Below, piece by piece: positions 1 through 7,806 of a DNA stretch of 64,000 nt (position 1 is the first letter of the stretch; each line of letters opens with the position of its first letter). The notes below the pieces were generated by a model. That model saw only the letters and a list, made by a program, of their open reading frames with translations. It made no database searches and was not told the DNA's origin. The stretch is taken from contig DASRHY010000305.1 in NCBI GenBank assembly GCA_035650275.1, positions 13,779 through 77,778 of the forward strand. The letters run 5' to 3'. Source of the stretch: DASRHY01 sp035650275. GTDB lineage: Bacteria; Actinomycetota; Actinomycetes; Propionibacteriales; Kribbellaceae. A program made the position numbers and the translations under genes.

Positions 1-84
1 GCCGAGCGCACGCAGGAACTCCTCCGCGGCCTTCTCCGCCGCAGGCAGGTCAGGCGTCAGGTCCGGCTCGTGCGTCACCCGCAC
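1..84 (-). CDS. folE: N-terminus of probable GTP cyclohydrolase I (partial)
   Basis: Reading leftwards from a GTG at 84, 28 codons stay open to the window edge. They give a charged start followed by the segment PAAEKAAEEFLRALG. This resembles the N-terminal helix of actinobacterial GTP cyclohydrolase I (first step of tetrahydrofolate/pterin synthesis), but no catalytic residues are inside the window. The start lies 2 nt after the stop of the membrane gene at 87-527, so it is probably the third gene of that operon. The reading frame is fairly secure; the family name rests on a short similarity. Confidence 0.45.
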   Translation of the reverse strand, partial: MRVTHEPDLTPDLPAAEKAAEEFLRALG

Positions 85-86
85 GG

Positions 87-527
87 TCAGCTGCCGCCGA
101 CGCCGAGCGCGGTGAGCAGCACCAGCACCACGGTGGTGACGGCGAACAGGCCGTGGCCGGCGACGACGGCGACCGGGAAGTGCCGCTCGGCCGGGACACC
201 GGGCGCGCTGCCGGCCGTGTCCGCCGCGGCGACGACCGCGCTCGAGCGGTATGTAGGCAACCAACGGGCGAGCATCCCGAACCCGAGCAGGGCCACCGGC
301 AGCAGCACGACGAATGCCGCCCAGGCCAGCGCCTCGTTGTCGGCGGCAACGTAGATGATCCAGAGCACCAGCCCGATCGCCGCCAGCGCGAAGTGCCCGA
401 AGATCAGGCCGGGCGGGAACTTGCTCGACCGCGGCGGACGGTTGCCGCCACGCGAGATCCAGATGCCCAGCATGACGATGCCGCCGACGGCGGTGACCAG
501 CCAGGTGATCAGTGCCGCGATTTCCAT
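87..527 (-). CDS. Four-TM membrane protein, function unknown
   Basis: 146 residues with about four hydrophobic segments: residues 5-25, about 45-65, about 70-90 and a C-terminal one near 120-142. Short polar loops separate them and a Pro/Arg-rich loop follows the first helix. No catalytic motif is visible. It starts 3 nt after the stop of the DUF2231 gene and ends 2 nt before the probable folE start, so the three are almost certainly co-transcribed. Not assigned to a named family. Confidence 0.8.
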   Translation of the reverse strand: MEIAALITWLVTAVGGIVMLGIWISRGGNRPPRSSKFPPGLIFGHFALAAIGLVLWIIYVAADNEALAWAAFVVLLPVALLGFGMLARWLPTYRSSAVVAAADTAGSAPGVPAERHFPVAVVAGHGLFAVTTVVLVLLTALGVGGS

Positions 528-530
528 CGT

Positions 531-1037
531 TCAACCCTTCCGCTCGTAGCCTTCGGACTGCGTCTGCTCGTCGGCCACCCGTACGCCGTACCGGAACGCC
601 AGCTTGCCGCCGAGGTACCCGGAGTAGCTCAGCGTCAGGAAGCTCGCCGCCGACAGCACGATCGGCCCGATAGGGACTGCGCCGGACTCGTCCCGCCAGA
701 GGAAGTTCACAACGTACGCTGCGGTGACCGCGAGGTTCAGGCTCATGTGCAGCAGCCCGGTCCGGAACGCCGGGGTGCCCGGCGGGATCGCGAACAGGTC
801 GAGGAACCCGACCGCCGCCGCGGCGGCCGCGCCGAGTACCCCGAGCGCGATCAGCCAGCGGGCACCCCGGGCCAGCCCGGCCGGGTCGTCGACGATCCGG
901 GAGGCGATGTCGAAGACCAGTGCGCAGGCCCACGCGCCGATCGGGATCGTGACCAGGATCGGGTGGTACGGGTGCCCGTACGGACCTGCCAGTACGGCAC
1001 TGACCGGCCGCTTCGCCTCCAGTGGCACTCCGGCCAC
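531..1037 (-). CDS. DUF2231-type membrane protein
   Basis: 168 residues. The N-terminus has the pattern GHPYHPILVTIPIGAWA, typical of DUF2231 membrane proteins, where the His-Pro motifs sit before the first of four TM segments. Biochemical role is unknown; some relatives are thought to bind haem through the histidines. It is the first gene of a leftward operon (DUF2231, membrane protein, folE-like). It is divergent from the HTH regulator at 1169, and the palindrome at 1063-1082 lies just upstream of its ATG at 1037, so repression by that regulator is plausible. Confidence 0.85.
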   Translation of the reverse strand: MAGVPLEAKRPVSAVLAGPYGHPYHPILVTIPIGAWACALVFDIASRIVDDPAGLARGARWLIALGVLGAAAAAAVGFLDLFAIPPGTPAFRTGLLHMSLNLAVTAAYVVNFLWRDESGAVPIGPIVLSAASFLTLSYSGYLGGKLAFRYGVRVADEQTQSEGYERKG

Positions 1038-1062
1038 AAGCCACCTCCGAGATCCTCAAATT

Positions 1063-1082
1063 TGACCAACTGATCTTGGTCA
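1063..1082. promoter_or_regulatory. Palindromic operator between divergent genes
   Basis: Perfect 7-bp inverted repeat TGACCAA-N6-TTGGTCA. It is centred in the interval between the DUF2231 operon (start 1037, leftward) and the HTH regulator (start 1169, rightward). Position and symmetry suggest the binding site of the regulator encoded at 1169. Inferred from sequence only. Confidence 0.6.
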
Positions 1083-1168
1083 TATTCGCGGCCTGCGGTC
1101 AAGGGCTGGACTCGTTCTGGATATTCGGACATCGCTGTTGGCGATTTGAGCGCGGTACGGTAGGGTCC

Positions 1169-1873
1169 GTGACCCCGCACTCGCCGATCTCGGCCATCGC
1201 GACGCTGGACGACGACCTGCGCCGTGGCATGTACCAGTTCATCCGGCGCGCGGGCCGTGCGGTGACCCGGGACGAGGCGGCCGAGGCGGTCGGGATCTCG
1301 CGCAAGCTGGCCGCGTTCCACCTGGACAAGCTGGTCGACGCCGGGCTGCTGGTCGCGGACCTCGGGACGCCGCCGGCGGTACGCCGGGCCGGCCGCCGCC
1401 CGAAGACGTACCTGCCGGCGCCCGGTACCGACCTGCAGGTGAGCATCCCGCCGCGGCGACACGGCCTGCTCGCCGAGCTGCTGCTCGAGGCGGTGGGCAC
1501 CGAGCAGCAGGGCGAGTCTCCGCGCGCCGCGGCCGTCCGTGCCGCCCGCGAGCACGGCGAACGACTCGGCGCCGACGGCCGCCGTCGTACCCGCGGGCGC
1601 ATCGGCGCCGAGCGGGCACTGACCCTGGCGAGCACGGTCCTGGAGGAGAACGACTTCGAGCCGGTACGACGCGACGCGGGCCGGGTCCGGCTGCGCAGCT
1701 GCCCGTTCCACCCGCTGGCCGCGAAGGACACCGAGCTGGTCTGCGGGATGAACCACGCGCTGCTCGAGGGCCTCGTCAGCGGGCTCGGCACGTCAGCGGT
1801 CGAGGCGGTGCTCGACCCGGCCGGCGGCGAGTGCTGCGTCGAGCTCCGGGCACGGACCAGGCCGGCACGATGA
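1169..1873 (+). CDS. HTH transcriptional regulator with C-terminal cysteines (COG2345-like)
   Basis: 234 residues. An N-terminal winged helix (about 10-75) has a recognition helix in ISRKLAAFHLDKLVDAGLL, as in ArsR/SufR-like regulators. The C-terminal half has four cysteines: one in CPFHP, one in CGMNH and an adjacent CC pair near the end. This resembles COG2345 regulators in which such cysteines hold a metal or Fe-S cluster; the ligand here is unknown. GTG at 1169 is preferred over upstream starts because a TACGGT -10 element ends 7 nt before it, giving a leaderless transcript. It probably controls the divergent DUF2231 operon and itself. Confidence 0.8.
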   Translation: MTPHSPISAIATLDDDLRRGMYQFIRRAGRAVTRDEAAEAVGISRKLAAFHLDKLVDAGLLVADLGTPPAVRRAGRRPKTYLPAPGTDLQVSIPPRRHGLLAELLLEAVGTEQQGESPRAAAVRAAREHGERLGADGRRRTRGRIGAERALTLASTVLEENDFEPVRRDAGRVRLRSCPFHPLAAKDTELVCGMNHALLEGLVSGLGTSAVEAVLDPAGGECCVELRARTRPAR

Positions 1874-1910
1874 ACCCGCTGCTGCGGATGGTCGACGCCG
1901 TCCGGCACCG

Positions 1911-2693
1911 TCACCGGCGTACGTTCTGGTACTTCTCGCTGACGTAGTCGCGCCAGGCGATGCTGCCCGTCGGCGTCGCGTCCGTGGTCAGCGCGCCGCT
2001 GCGGAACGCCTTGCCGAGCCGGCCCGGCACCCGCAGCGGGAGCACCGGCCGGCGCATCCCGCGGGCCCGCAGCCACGGCCCGATCACGTCGCGGGCGGAC
2101 AGCACCTCGGGCCCGCCGAAGTACTCCACCGCGCCGCTCGGACCGGCCTCGAGCCGCGCCCGCAGGAACGCGGCGACGTCACGAACGTCGACCGGCTGGG
2201 CCGTGATCGCGTTGTCGGTCAGCACGACACCGGCCCGCGCCATCGCTCGCAGCGCCCGGTCGACGAACGCGTGGAACTGCGCCGCGCGCACGATCGACCA
2301 CGGCACCCCGCCGGTGCTGAGGAGCTGTTCGGCGCGGATCTTGGTGCCGAAGTACCCCCACGGCACCTGGTCGGCGCCGAGGATGGAGGTGTAGAGCACG
2401 TGCCCGACACCGGCCTCCCGCGCCGACGCAAGCAACCGTCGGGTGCCGTCGATCTCCACCCGGTCGGTGTAGCCGCGCCGGTACGGCGCCGCTGCCAGGT
2501 GCACGATCGCACCGACGTCCGCGACCGCGTCCGCCAGTCCCGCACCCGTGGTCAGGTCCAGCACCACCCAGTCGTCACCGTCGCGGGGGCGGCGGCTGGC
2601 CGCCCGCACCATGAACCCGCGACCGCGCAGCTCCGCGACCATCGCCGTACCCAGCATCCCGGTCGCACCAGTGACCAGTACCCGTTGGTCCAT
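1911..2693 (-). CDS. NAD(P)-binding NmrA/SDR-type oxidoreductase-epimerase
   Basis: 260 residues of atypical extended SDR type. The N-terminal Rossmann motif is TGATGMLG, and YFGTKIRAE sits where the YxxxK region would be. It acts on an unidentified small molecule in the cytosol. Its ATG lies about 10 nt downstream of an ECF41-type promoter (TGTCACA-N16-TGTC, 2703-2729), and the truncated sigma-factor gene lies immediately upstream. Oxidoreductases and epimerases of this kind are the classic single-gene targets of ECF41 sigma factors, so the context supports an ECF41-controlled role. Confidence 0.85.
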   Translation of the reverse strand: MDQRVLVTGATGMLGTAMVAELRGRGFMVRAASRRPRDGDDWVVLDLTTGAGLADAVADVGAIVHLAAAPYRRGYTDRVEIDGTRRLLASAREAGVGHVLYTSILGADQVPWGYFGTKIRAEQLLSTGGVPWSIVRAAQFHAFVDRALRAMARAGVVLTDNAITAQPVDVRDVAAFLRARLEAGPSGAVEYFGGPEVLSARDVIGPWLRARGMRRPVLPLRVPGRLGKAFRSGALTTDATPTGSIAWRDYVSEKYQNVRR

Positions 2694-2702
2694 GCCCTTG
2701 CG

Positions 2703-2729
2703 GACACCGGGTGGCGGCCGGATGTGACA
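2703..2729 (-). promoter_or_regulatory. ECF41-type promoter of the SDR gene
   Basis: On the minus strand, TGTCACA is followed after 16 nt by TGTC. This is one mismatch from the ECF41 consensus TGTCACA-N16/17-CGTC. The -35 element abuts the stop codon of the truncated sigma gene. The -10 element is about 10 nt from the SDR start codon. Confidence 0.6.
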
Positions 2730-3323
2730 TCAGCCGATCCGGGCCAGCTTGCGCCGGTCGCCCACGACGCAGACCTCCGCGACCCGGTCCTGCTCCAGCG
2801 TCAGCCCCACCACGGTGCACAGCTCGCCGTCGCGGAACATCAGCAGCCCCGGCCAGTCGTTCGCGACCGACACCCGCAGCTCCGTCGTACCGACCAGGCC
2901 GACCAGCAGCCGCGCCACCGCGTCCCGGCGGAGCAGCCGGCGAGCACCTCCACCGCGGTCGTCGCTGCGTACTACCACGTCCGGATGCAGACGCTCCAGC
3001 ACCGCGTCGACGTCCCGCGCCGCTGCGGCTACGGCGACCGCGTCGACTGTACGGCGCTCCGCCGCGGCCACCGGGCTGAACCGTGGCGCCCGCGCGACGG
3101 CCTGGAGCTTGGCCCGGTCCGCGAGCCGCCGGCAGGCGGCCGGGGTCCGGTACAGCAGCCCGGCCACCTCGCCGACGCTGAGCCCGAAGACCTCGCGCAG
3201 CACGAACACCGTCCGCGCGTCCGGGTCCAGCGACTCCAGCGCCACCAGCAGAGCGAGACCCACCGACTCGTCCAGCGTCACTCGCTCCGCCGGATCCCCA
3301 CTCATCGCAGCAGCACGGTCCAT
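2730..3323 (-). CDS. ECF41-like sigma factor lacking region 2 (sigma-4 plus SnoaL only)
   Basis: About 197 residues from ATG 3323; ATG 3305 is an alternative. The start matches the linker and region 4 of SigJ/ECF41 factors: DPAERVTLDESVGLALL, then AVFVLREVF-like and TPAACRRLADRAK. An SnoaL-like C-terminal domain follows (about 85-197). Full-length relatives are near 290 residues and carry region 2 first. That domain binds core RNA polymerase and the -10 element, and it is absent here. No region 2 coding sequence lies upstream, where the GNAT gene begins. A canonical ECF41 promoter remains directly in front, so an in-frame internal deletion is likely. It may be a pseudogene or a regulatory remnant. 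Confidence 0.7.
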   Translation of the reverse strand: MDRAAAMSGDPAERVTLDESVGLALLVALESLDPDARTVFVLREVFGLSVGEVAGLLYRTPAACRRLADRAKLQAVARAPRFSPVAAAERRTVDAVAVAAAARDVDAVLERLHPDVVVRSDDRGGGARRLLRRDAVARLLVGLVGTTELRVSVANDWPGLLMFRDGELCTVVGLTLEQDRVAEVCVVGDRRKLARIG

Positions 3324-3331
3324 GCTCCTAG

Positions 3332-3359
3332 GACGAACCGGACACCCCCGGATGTGACA
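3332..3359 (-). promoter_or_regulatory. ECF41-type promoter of the truncated sigma gene
   Basis: On the minus strand, TGTCACA, 17 nt, then CGTC. This is a full match to the ECF41 autoregulatory promoter pattern, 8 nt upstream of the ATG at 3323. Its survival beside a sigma gene without region 2 suggests that the deletion is recent or that another ECF41 factor in the cell uses the promoter. Confidence 0.7.
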
Positions 3360-3367
3360 TGCAGCAC

Positions 3368-3877
3368 CTACAGGCGCATGTGGAGGATCTGCCCGGGCCA
3401 CTCGGCGTCGCCGACGGTGAACGTCTCCGCCCGGGTGAAGCCCTGCTTCTCGTAGTAACGCACCAGCGCGCCGTCGCCGCCCGCGAAGCAGTCGACCCGC
3501 AGCAGCCTGAGGCCCTGGGCCCGGGCGAGCGACTGGGCATGCTCGAGCAGGTCTGCGCCGACGCCGCGCCCCGCCTTTGCCCGATCAGTGACGAGCAGCC
3601 TGACGTACAGCTCCGGCTCGTCGACGGCTGGCACGTACGGCATGTGCTCGCCGACGGAGAGCACACCGGCCGTACGGCCGTCGAGCTCACCGATCCACAG
3701 GCCGCCGCTTTCGGCGAAGCCGGTGATCTGCTCGACGCGGAGCGGGTTCGTGGAGTGGGGCTCGGTCCCCCACTGGTCGGTGCGGCCCCGGGCCACCAGC
3801 CAGGCAGTGGCCCCGTCGAGCAGTTCGAGCACGGCCGGTACGTCGGCGCGGTCGCCGGGGCGGATAGCGAGTGTCAT
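3368..3877 (-). CDS. GNAT-family N-acetyltransferase
   Basis: 169 residues spanning one GNAT fold. The acetyl-CoA pyrophosphate loop is seen in RAKAGRGVGADLLEHA (about 103-118), and the C-terminal YYEKQGF segment is typical of the family. Substrate is unknown (small amine or antibiotic-like). It is transcribed leftwards from an ECF41-type promoter about 45 nt upstream, divergent from the LuxR regulator, and followed by the truncated sigma gene. It may belong to the same ECF41 regulon. Confidence 0.85.
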   Translation of the reverse strand: MTLAIRPGDRADVPAVLELLDGATAWLVARGRTDQWGTEPHSTNPLRVEQITGFAESGGLWIGELDGRTAGVLSVGEHMPYVPAVDEPELYVRLLVTDRAKAGRGVGADLLEHAQSLARAQGLRLLRVDCFAGGDGALVRYYEKQGFTRAETFTVGDAEWPGQILHMRL

Positions 3878-3922
3878 GCCGCCATCCTGCCAATCACCGT
3901 CAGCGGCCTATCCCGATCACTG

Positions 3923-3949
3923 GACGAGGCAGCGTGGCAGGGTGTGACA
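3923..3949 (-). promoter_or_regulatory. ECF41-type promoter of the GNAT gene
   Basis: On the minus strand, TGTCACA, 16 nt, then CGTC: a perfect match to the ECF41 promoter consensus. It lies about 45 nt upstream of the GNAT start at 3877 and overlaps the upstream region of the divergent LuxR gene. Confidence 0.7.
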
Positions 3950-3975
3950 TCGGGGCTCGTCGTAGCGTTGGCTGG

Positions 3976-6012
3976 GTGGAAACCGCCGGCGTGCTGCGCA
4001 GCAAGCTGCGGCCACCGCACCCGTTCCGCCCGCTGGTCCGGCGGACCGCACTGCGGCGGCGGCTGGACGACGCGGTCGCCGGCGCCGGCGTCGTGCTGCT
4101 GCTGGGTCCGGCCGGCATCGGGAAGACGTCGCTGCTCGCGGAGTGGTCCGCGGAGCGTGACGTGTCGTGGGTCACGATCGATGCCGCGGACAACGACCCG
4201 GTCCGGTTCTGGTCGCACGTCGCGGCCGCCCTGGACACAACCCCGGCGCGGGAGGTGCCGGCCGGCAGCGACCTGTACGTCGAGCGCCTCGCGGACGGTG
4301 TCTCCGGTACGGCGGTGCTGGTGCTGGACGAGTACGAGCACCTCACCGAGCCGCGGGTCCACCAGCAGCTGGACCAGCTCGTCCGCGGCGGCGCCGGTCG
4401 GCTGACCGTGCTGGTCGCGAGCCGGGTCCGGCCGCCGTTGCCGCTGCGCTCGCTGGTGCTGGCCGGCGGGGTGGCCGAGCTCGGCTGGCCGGAGCTGCGG
4501 GTGACGTCCGAGGAGGCACCGCTGTTCGGCGTACCTGCGGAGATGGTCCGGCTCACCGACGGCTGGGCCGGCGGGCTGGCGCTGCTCGCGTCGCGGGATC
4601 CCGCGGACCTGCCGGCCGGGCGGGAGGCGCTGGCTGACTACCTGACCGACACGGTCCTTTCGGGGCTGGAGCCGGAGATCCGCGAGTTCCTGCTGGACAC
4701 CGCGGTGCTGGAGCGGTTCTCGGTCCCGCTGGCCGCAGCCGTCCATCCGGCCGCGGACGCCGCCGTGGTACTCGACCGGCTGCGCCTGGACGGGACGTTC
4801 CTGCTGCGCGAGGCGGACGGCTGGTTCCGGTACCAGCGGCTGTTCCGGTGGGCGCTCATCCGGCGACTGCACGCGCTGGACCCGGCCCGGGAGCGGGCCG
4901 CGCACCGGGCCGCCGCCGAGTGGTACGACGCGCAGGGCAGTACCGAGGACGCCGTCGGTCATGCGCTCTCCGCCGGCGACACCGCGCTCGCGGTCCGGCT
5001 GGTCACCGAGTCGTTCGACGATCTCACCCGGTCGGGCCGGCTGGTCACACTGGAACGCTGGCTGGGGCTGCTGCCGGACGCGGATGTCGCCGCGATCGAC
5101 GGCGCGCTGGCCGACCGGGTCCTGGACCTGTGGTGCAGTCTCGGCCGCTCCGACCAGCGCGACCGCTGGCAGCGCCTCACCGGCCGCCGGCCGCGGCCGG
5201 ACGGCCCCGCCCGCGCGGCCGACGTGTGGCAGCTCTGCCTGCCGCGCGAGCGCGGCGACCTGGCAGCCGCGATCCGGCAGAGCCGCACCGTACTGGCCCG
5301 GACCGACGCGGACTGGACGTCGCCGCTGACCGCGACCCAGGCCCGGATCAGCGCAGCCCGTTCGCTGCTGCTCGCCGGCCGACCCGACGAGTGCCGCCAG
5401 GTGCTGGCGGGGCTGGAGTCCCGGTGGACCGCCGGCCGGCTTCCGGCGGCGCTGGCGATGGCCGTGCACGCGCTGCGCGGCCTGGCGGCGTACCGCGACG
5501 GCGACCAGGAGACAGCACTGACGGAGCTCGGTCGTGCGGACCGGGCGCACGACCTGGCCACCGGTCCGGTCCGGCCGGCGGCCGCGCCCGAGCACCTGAT
5601 CCTGCGTGCCGCACTCGCCGGCCGGCCCGACGACGTACGGCGCCTGCAGACGCTGGTCGACGACGAGCTGGACTCCGACCACACCATGGCCACGCTCGGC
5701 AACCTGGTGCTGGCCGCGGTGTCGCCGGACACCGAGAACCGGCTGGCGCGGGCCGACGCGCTGCTGGCTGGGTTTCCGAGCGCGCTCGGGCTGGTCGACC
5801 TGCGCGAGGAGATCGCCGGATCGGGTGGCCCTGACCAGCTCCCAGACCAGCTCAGCGAGCGGGAGCGGATGGTGCTGCAGTACCTGCGCAGCGATCTCAC
5901 ACTGGCGGACATCGCGGCACACCTGTACGTCTCGGTGAACACCGTGAAGACGCACGCCCGGCACATCTACCGCAAGCTCGGCGTCACCGGCCGCCGCGAC
6001 CTCACCCGCTGA
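3976..6012 (+). CDS. MalT-like LuxR-family ATPase transcriptional regulator
   Basis: 678 residues. The N-terminal STAND-type ATPase has a Walker A (GPAGIGKTS, about 44-52) and a Walker B-like VLVLDEYEH. A TPR-like helical middle (about 330-600) follows, then a C-terminal LuxR HTH (LSERERMVLQYL ... VSVNTVKTH). Such proteins are usually ligand-activated regulators; the ligand is unknown. GTG 3976 is chosen because a TAGCGT -10 element ends 7 nt before it, giving a leaderless transcript, and because the family begins close to this point. The SnoaL-like gene 102 nt downstream is a likely target. Confidence 0.88.
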   Translation: METAGVLRSKLRPPHPFRPLVRRTALRRRLDDAVAGAGVVLLLGPAGIGKTSLLAEWSAERDVSWVTIDAADNDPVRFWSHVAAALDTTPAREVPAGSDLYVERLADGVSGTAVLVLDEYEHLTEPRVHQQLDQLVRGGAGRLTVLVASRVRPPLPLRSLVLAGGVAELGWPELRVTSEEAPLFGVPAEMVRLTDGWAGGLALLASRDPADLPAGREALADYLTDTVLSGLEPEIREFLLDTAVLERFSVPLAAAVHPAADAAVVLDRLRLDGTFLLREADGWFRYQRLFRWALIRRLHALDPARERAAHRAAAEWYDAQGSTEDAVGHALSAGDTALAVRLVTESFDDLTRSGRLVTLERWLGLLPDADVAAIDGALADRVLDLWCSLGRSDQRDRWQRLTGRRPRPDGPARAADVWQLCLPRERGDLAAAIRQSRTVLARTDADWTSPLTATQARISAARSLLLAGRPDECRQVLAGLESRWTAGRLPAALAMAVHALRGLAAYRDGDQETALTELGRADRAHDLATGPVRPAAAPEHLILRAALAGRPDDVRRLQTLVDDELDSDHTMATLGNLVLAAVSPDTENRLARADALLAGFPSALGLVDLREEIAGSGGPDQLPDQLSERERMVLQYLRSDLTLADIAAHLYVSVNTVKTHARHIYRKLGVTGRRDLTR

Positions 6013-6114
6013 TCACCCCTTCTCCGGCGAGAATCACCCCTCCGGCCGGAAAGACCCGGCCGCCGCCGTGCGCTGCACCGGTACGACAGCGTTGGCTGAC
6101 CTGAAGGGATCGAC

Positions 6115-6606
6115 ATGTACGTCACGACCGACCGCGCACTGTCCGCCGGCACCGCCGCCGGGCTCGCGGACCGCACCGAGGTGATCGACGCGCTCTACCG
6201 GTTCGGCCTCGGCCAGGACCTGCGCGATGCCGAGCTGTTCGGCTCCGCGTTCGCCGCCGACGCCGAGCTCGACTTCCGCCCGGCCGCGAAACAGATCGGC
6301 ATCGACAGCGCGGTGATGACCGGCCGGGACACCATCGTGAGCACGATCCTCGGGCTGTTCGCCGGCCGGGTCGACACCACCCACGTGGTCACCAACCCGC
6401 GGGTCGAGCTGACCGGCGACACCGCTCGGCTGACCGCGATCGTCGAGGCGCAGCACATGCTCAGCGCCGACCACGGCACGCACGCGCTGCTGACGAACCT
6501 GTACGACGTCGACCTCGTCCGCGACGGCGACCGCTGGGTGGTCCGGCGGATGGTGATCGACAACGTCTGGTTCACCGGCCAGCCGGACAAGATCTTCGTG
6601 CCGTGA
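6115..6606 (+). CDS. SnoaL-like (NTF2-fold) protein
   Basis: 163 residues of cone-shaped NTF2 fold, matching SnoaL_4-type proteins: an N-terminal helix DRTEVIDALYRFG, then beta strands with DTTHVVTNPRVEL. Members are isomerases, hydratases or ligand-binding proteins; no specific activity can be named. GAAGGGA lies upstream of ATG 6115. The sequence AGCGTTGGCTG upstream also occurs before the LuxR gene, perhaps as a shared -10 region. It is probably under control of the adjacent LuxR regulator. Confidence 0.8.
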   Translation: MYVTTDRALSAGTAAGLADRTEVIDALYRFGLGQDLRDAELFGSAFAADAELDFRPAAKQIGIDSAVMTGRDTIVSTILGLFAGRVDTTHVVTNPRVELTGDTARLTAIVEAQHMLSADHGTHALLTNLYDVDLVRDGDRWVVRRMVIDNVWFTGQPDKIFVP

Positions 6607-6640
6607 ACCCGGAGAGATCCCGGTGAGATCCCTGTGAGGC

Positions 6641-6671
6641 TTGCGCTGGAGTGAACTCCAGCTCCTAGGGT
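6641..6671 (+). promoter_or_regulatory. MerR-type promoter with 19-bp spacer and operator dyad
   Basis: TTGCGC (6641-6646) and TAGGGT (6666-6671) are separated by exactly 19 bp. The spacer holds the dyad CTGGAGT-GA-ACTCCAG (6646-6661). The over-long spacer with a centred dyad is the hallmark of MerR-family activation by DNA distortion. No merR gene is nearby, so the regulator acts in trans. Confidence 0.75.
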
Positions 6672-6706
6672 GCGGGGCACACGACCACGGACAAAGGAGC
6701 AGGACC

Positions 6707-7756
6707 GTGCGCTACCGCACCCTGGGCGGCACCGGCATCGAGGTGAGCGTCCACTGCCTCGGAACGATGATGTTCGGTACCGTCGGGAACAAAGATCACG
6801 ACGACTCGATCCGGATCATCCACGCCGCCCTGGACCAGGGCATCAACTTCGTCGACACCGCCGACATGTACTCCGCCGGCGAGTCCGAGGAGATCGTCGG
6901 CAAGGCGCTGCAGGGCCGGCGCGACGACGTCGTCCTGGCCACCAAGGTGCACTTCCCGATGGGCGAGGGCCCGAACCGCGGCGGCAACTCGCGACGCTGG
7001 ATCCTGACCGAGGTCGAGAACAGCCTGCGCCGGCTCCGGACCGACTGGATCGACCTCTATCAGATCCACCGGCCGGACCCGACGACGAACATCGAGGAGA
7101 CCCTGTCGGTGCTGACCGACCTGGTCCAGCAGGGCAAGATCCGCGCCTTCGGCTGCTCCAGCTTCCCGGCCGAGGAGATCGTCGAGGCGCACGTTGTCTC
7201 CGAACGCCGCGGCCTCGGCCGGTTCCGCACCGAGCAGCCGCCGTACTCCATCCTGGCCCGGGGCATCGAGACCTCGGTCCTGCCGGTCTGCCGCCGCTAC
7301 GGCATGGGCGTGCTGACCTGGAGCCCGCTCGCGTTCGGGTTCCTGACCGGCAAGTACCGCAAGAACCAGCCCGCCGACCTCTCCAGCGGCCGCCCGACGA
7401 TCCGTCCGGAACGGTTCGACCCGGACAGCGCCGAGTACGCCGCCAAGCTCGACATCGTCGAGCAGCTGGTCGACCTGGCCGACGACATCGGCTGCACCCT
7501 CCCCCAGCTCGCCGTCGCCTTCACCGTGACCCACCCTGCCGTTACCTCGGTCATCCTGGGCCCGCGCACGATGGAACAGCTCGACAGCCTGCTGAAAGGC
7601 GCCCCGGTCCTGCTGGACGACACGGTCCTGGACCGGATCGACGAGATCGTCCCGCCCGGCACCGACGTCTACCATGCCGACGCCGCCTGGACCCCGCGCA
7701 GCCTCACCGACCCCACCCAACGCCGCCGCCCCCACCAGGACCGCCCCGCCGCCTAA
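6707..7756 (+). CDS. Aldo/keto reductase
   Basis: 349 residues forming a TIM-barrel NADPH-dependent oxidoreductase. The catalytic tetrad is visible at D50 and Y55 (FVDTADMY), K80 (ATKV) and H121 (YQIHRPD). It reduces aldehydes or ketones in the cytosol; the substrate is unknown. GTG 6707 is chosen because AGGAG stands 7 nt upstream and the protein then begins with the usual RYRTLGGTG. A MerR-type promoter lies just upstream, typical of stress-induced reductases. A short ACCCC/GGGGT hairpin follows the stop. Confidence 0.92.
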   Translation: MRYRTLGGTGIEVSVHCLGTMMFGTVGNKDHDDSIRIIHAALDQGINFVDTADMYSAGESEEIVGKALQGRRDDVVLATKVHFPMGEGPNRGGNSRRWILTEVENSLRRLRTDWIDLYQIHRPDPTTNIEETLSVLTDLVQQGKIRAFGCSSFPAEEIVEAHVVSERRGLGRFRTEQPPYSILARGIETSVLPVCRRYGMGVLTWSPLAFGFLTGKYRKNQPADLSSGRPTIRPERFDPDSAEYAAKLDIVEQLVDLADDIGCTLPQLAVAFTVTHPAVTSVILGPRTMEQLDSLLKGAPVLLDDTVLDRIDEIVPPGTDVYHADAAWTPRSLTDPTQRRRPHQDRPAA

Positions 7757-7806
7757 CGACCCCGCGGGGTTAAACAAGTCCCCGCTCCACCCCCTCCATT
7801 TGCCGA

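Noticed and set aside
3963..6098. Shared AGCGTTGGCTG before the LuxR and SnoaL genes as a LuxR-binding site
   Set aside because: It coincides with the -10 region of a leaderless promoter in one case, has no symmetry, and two copies are too few to claim a regulator site.
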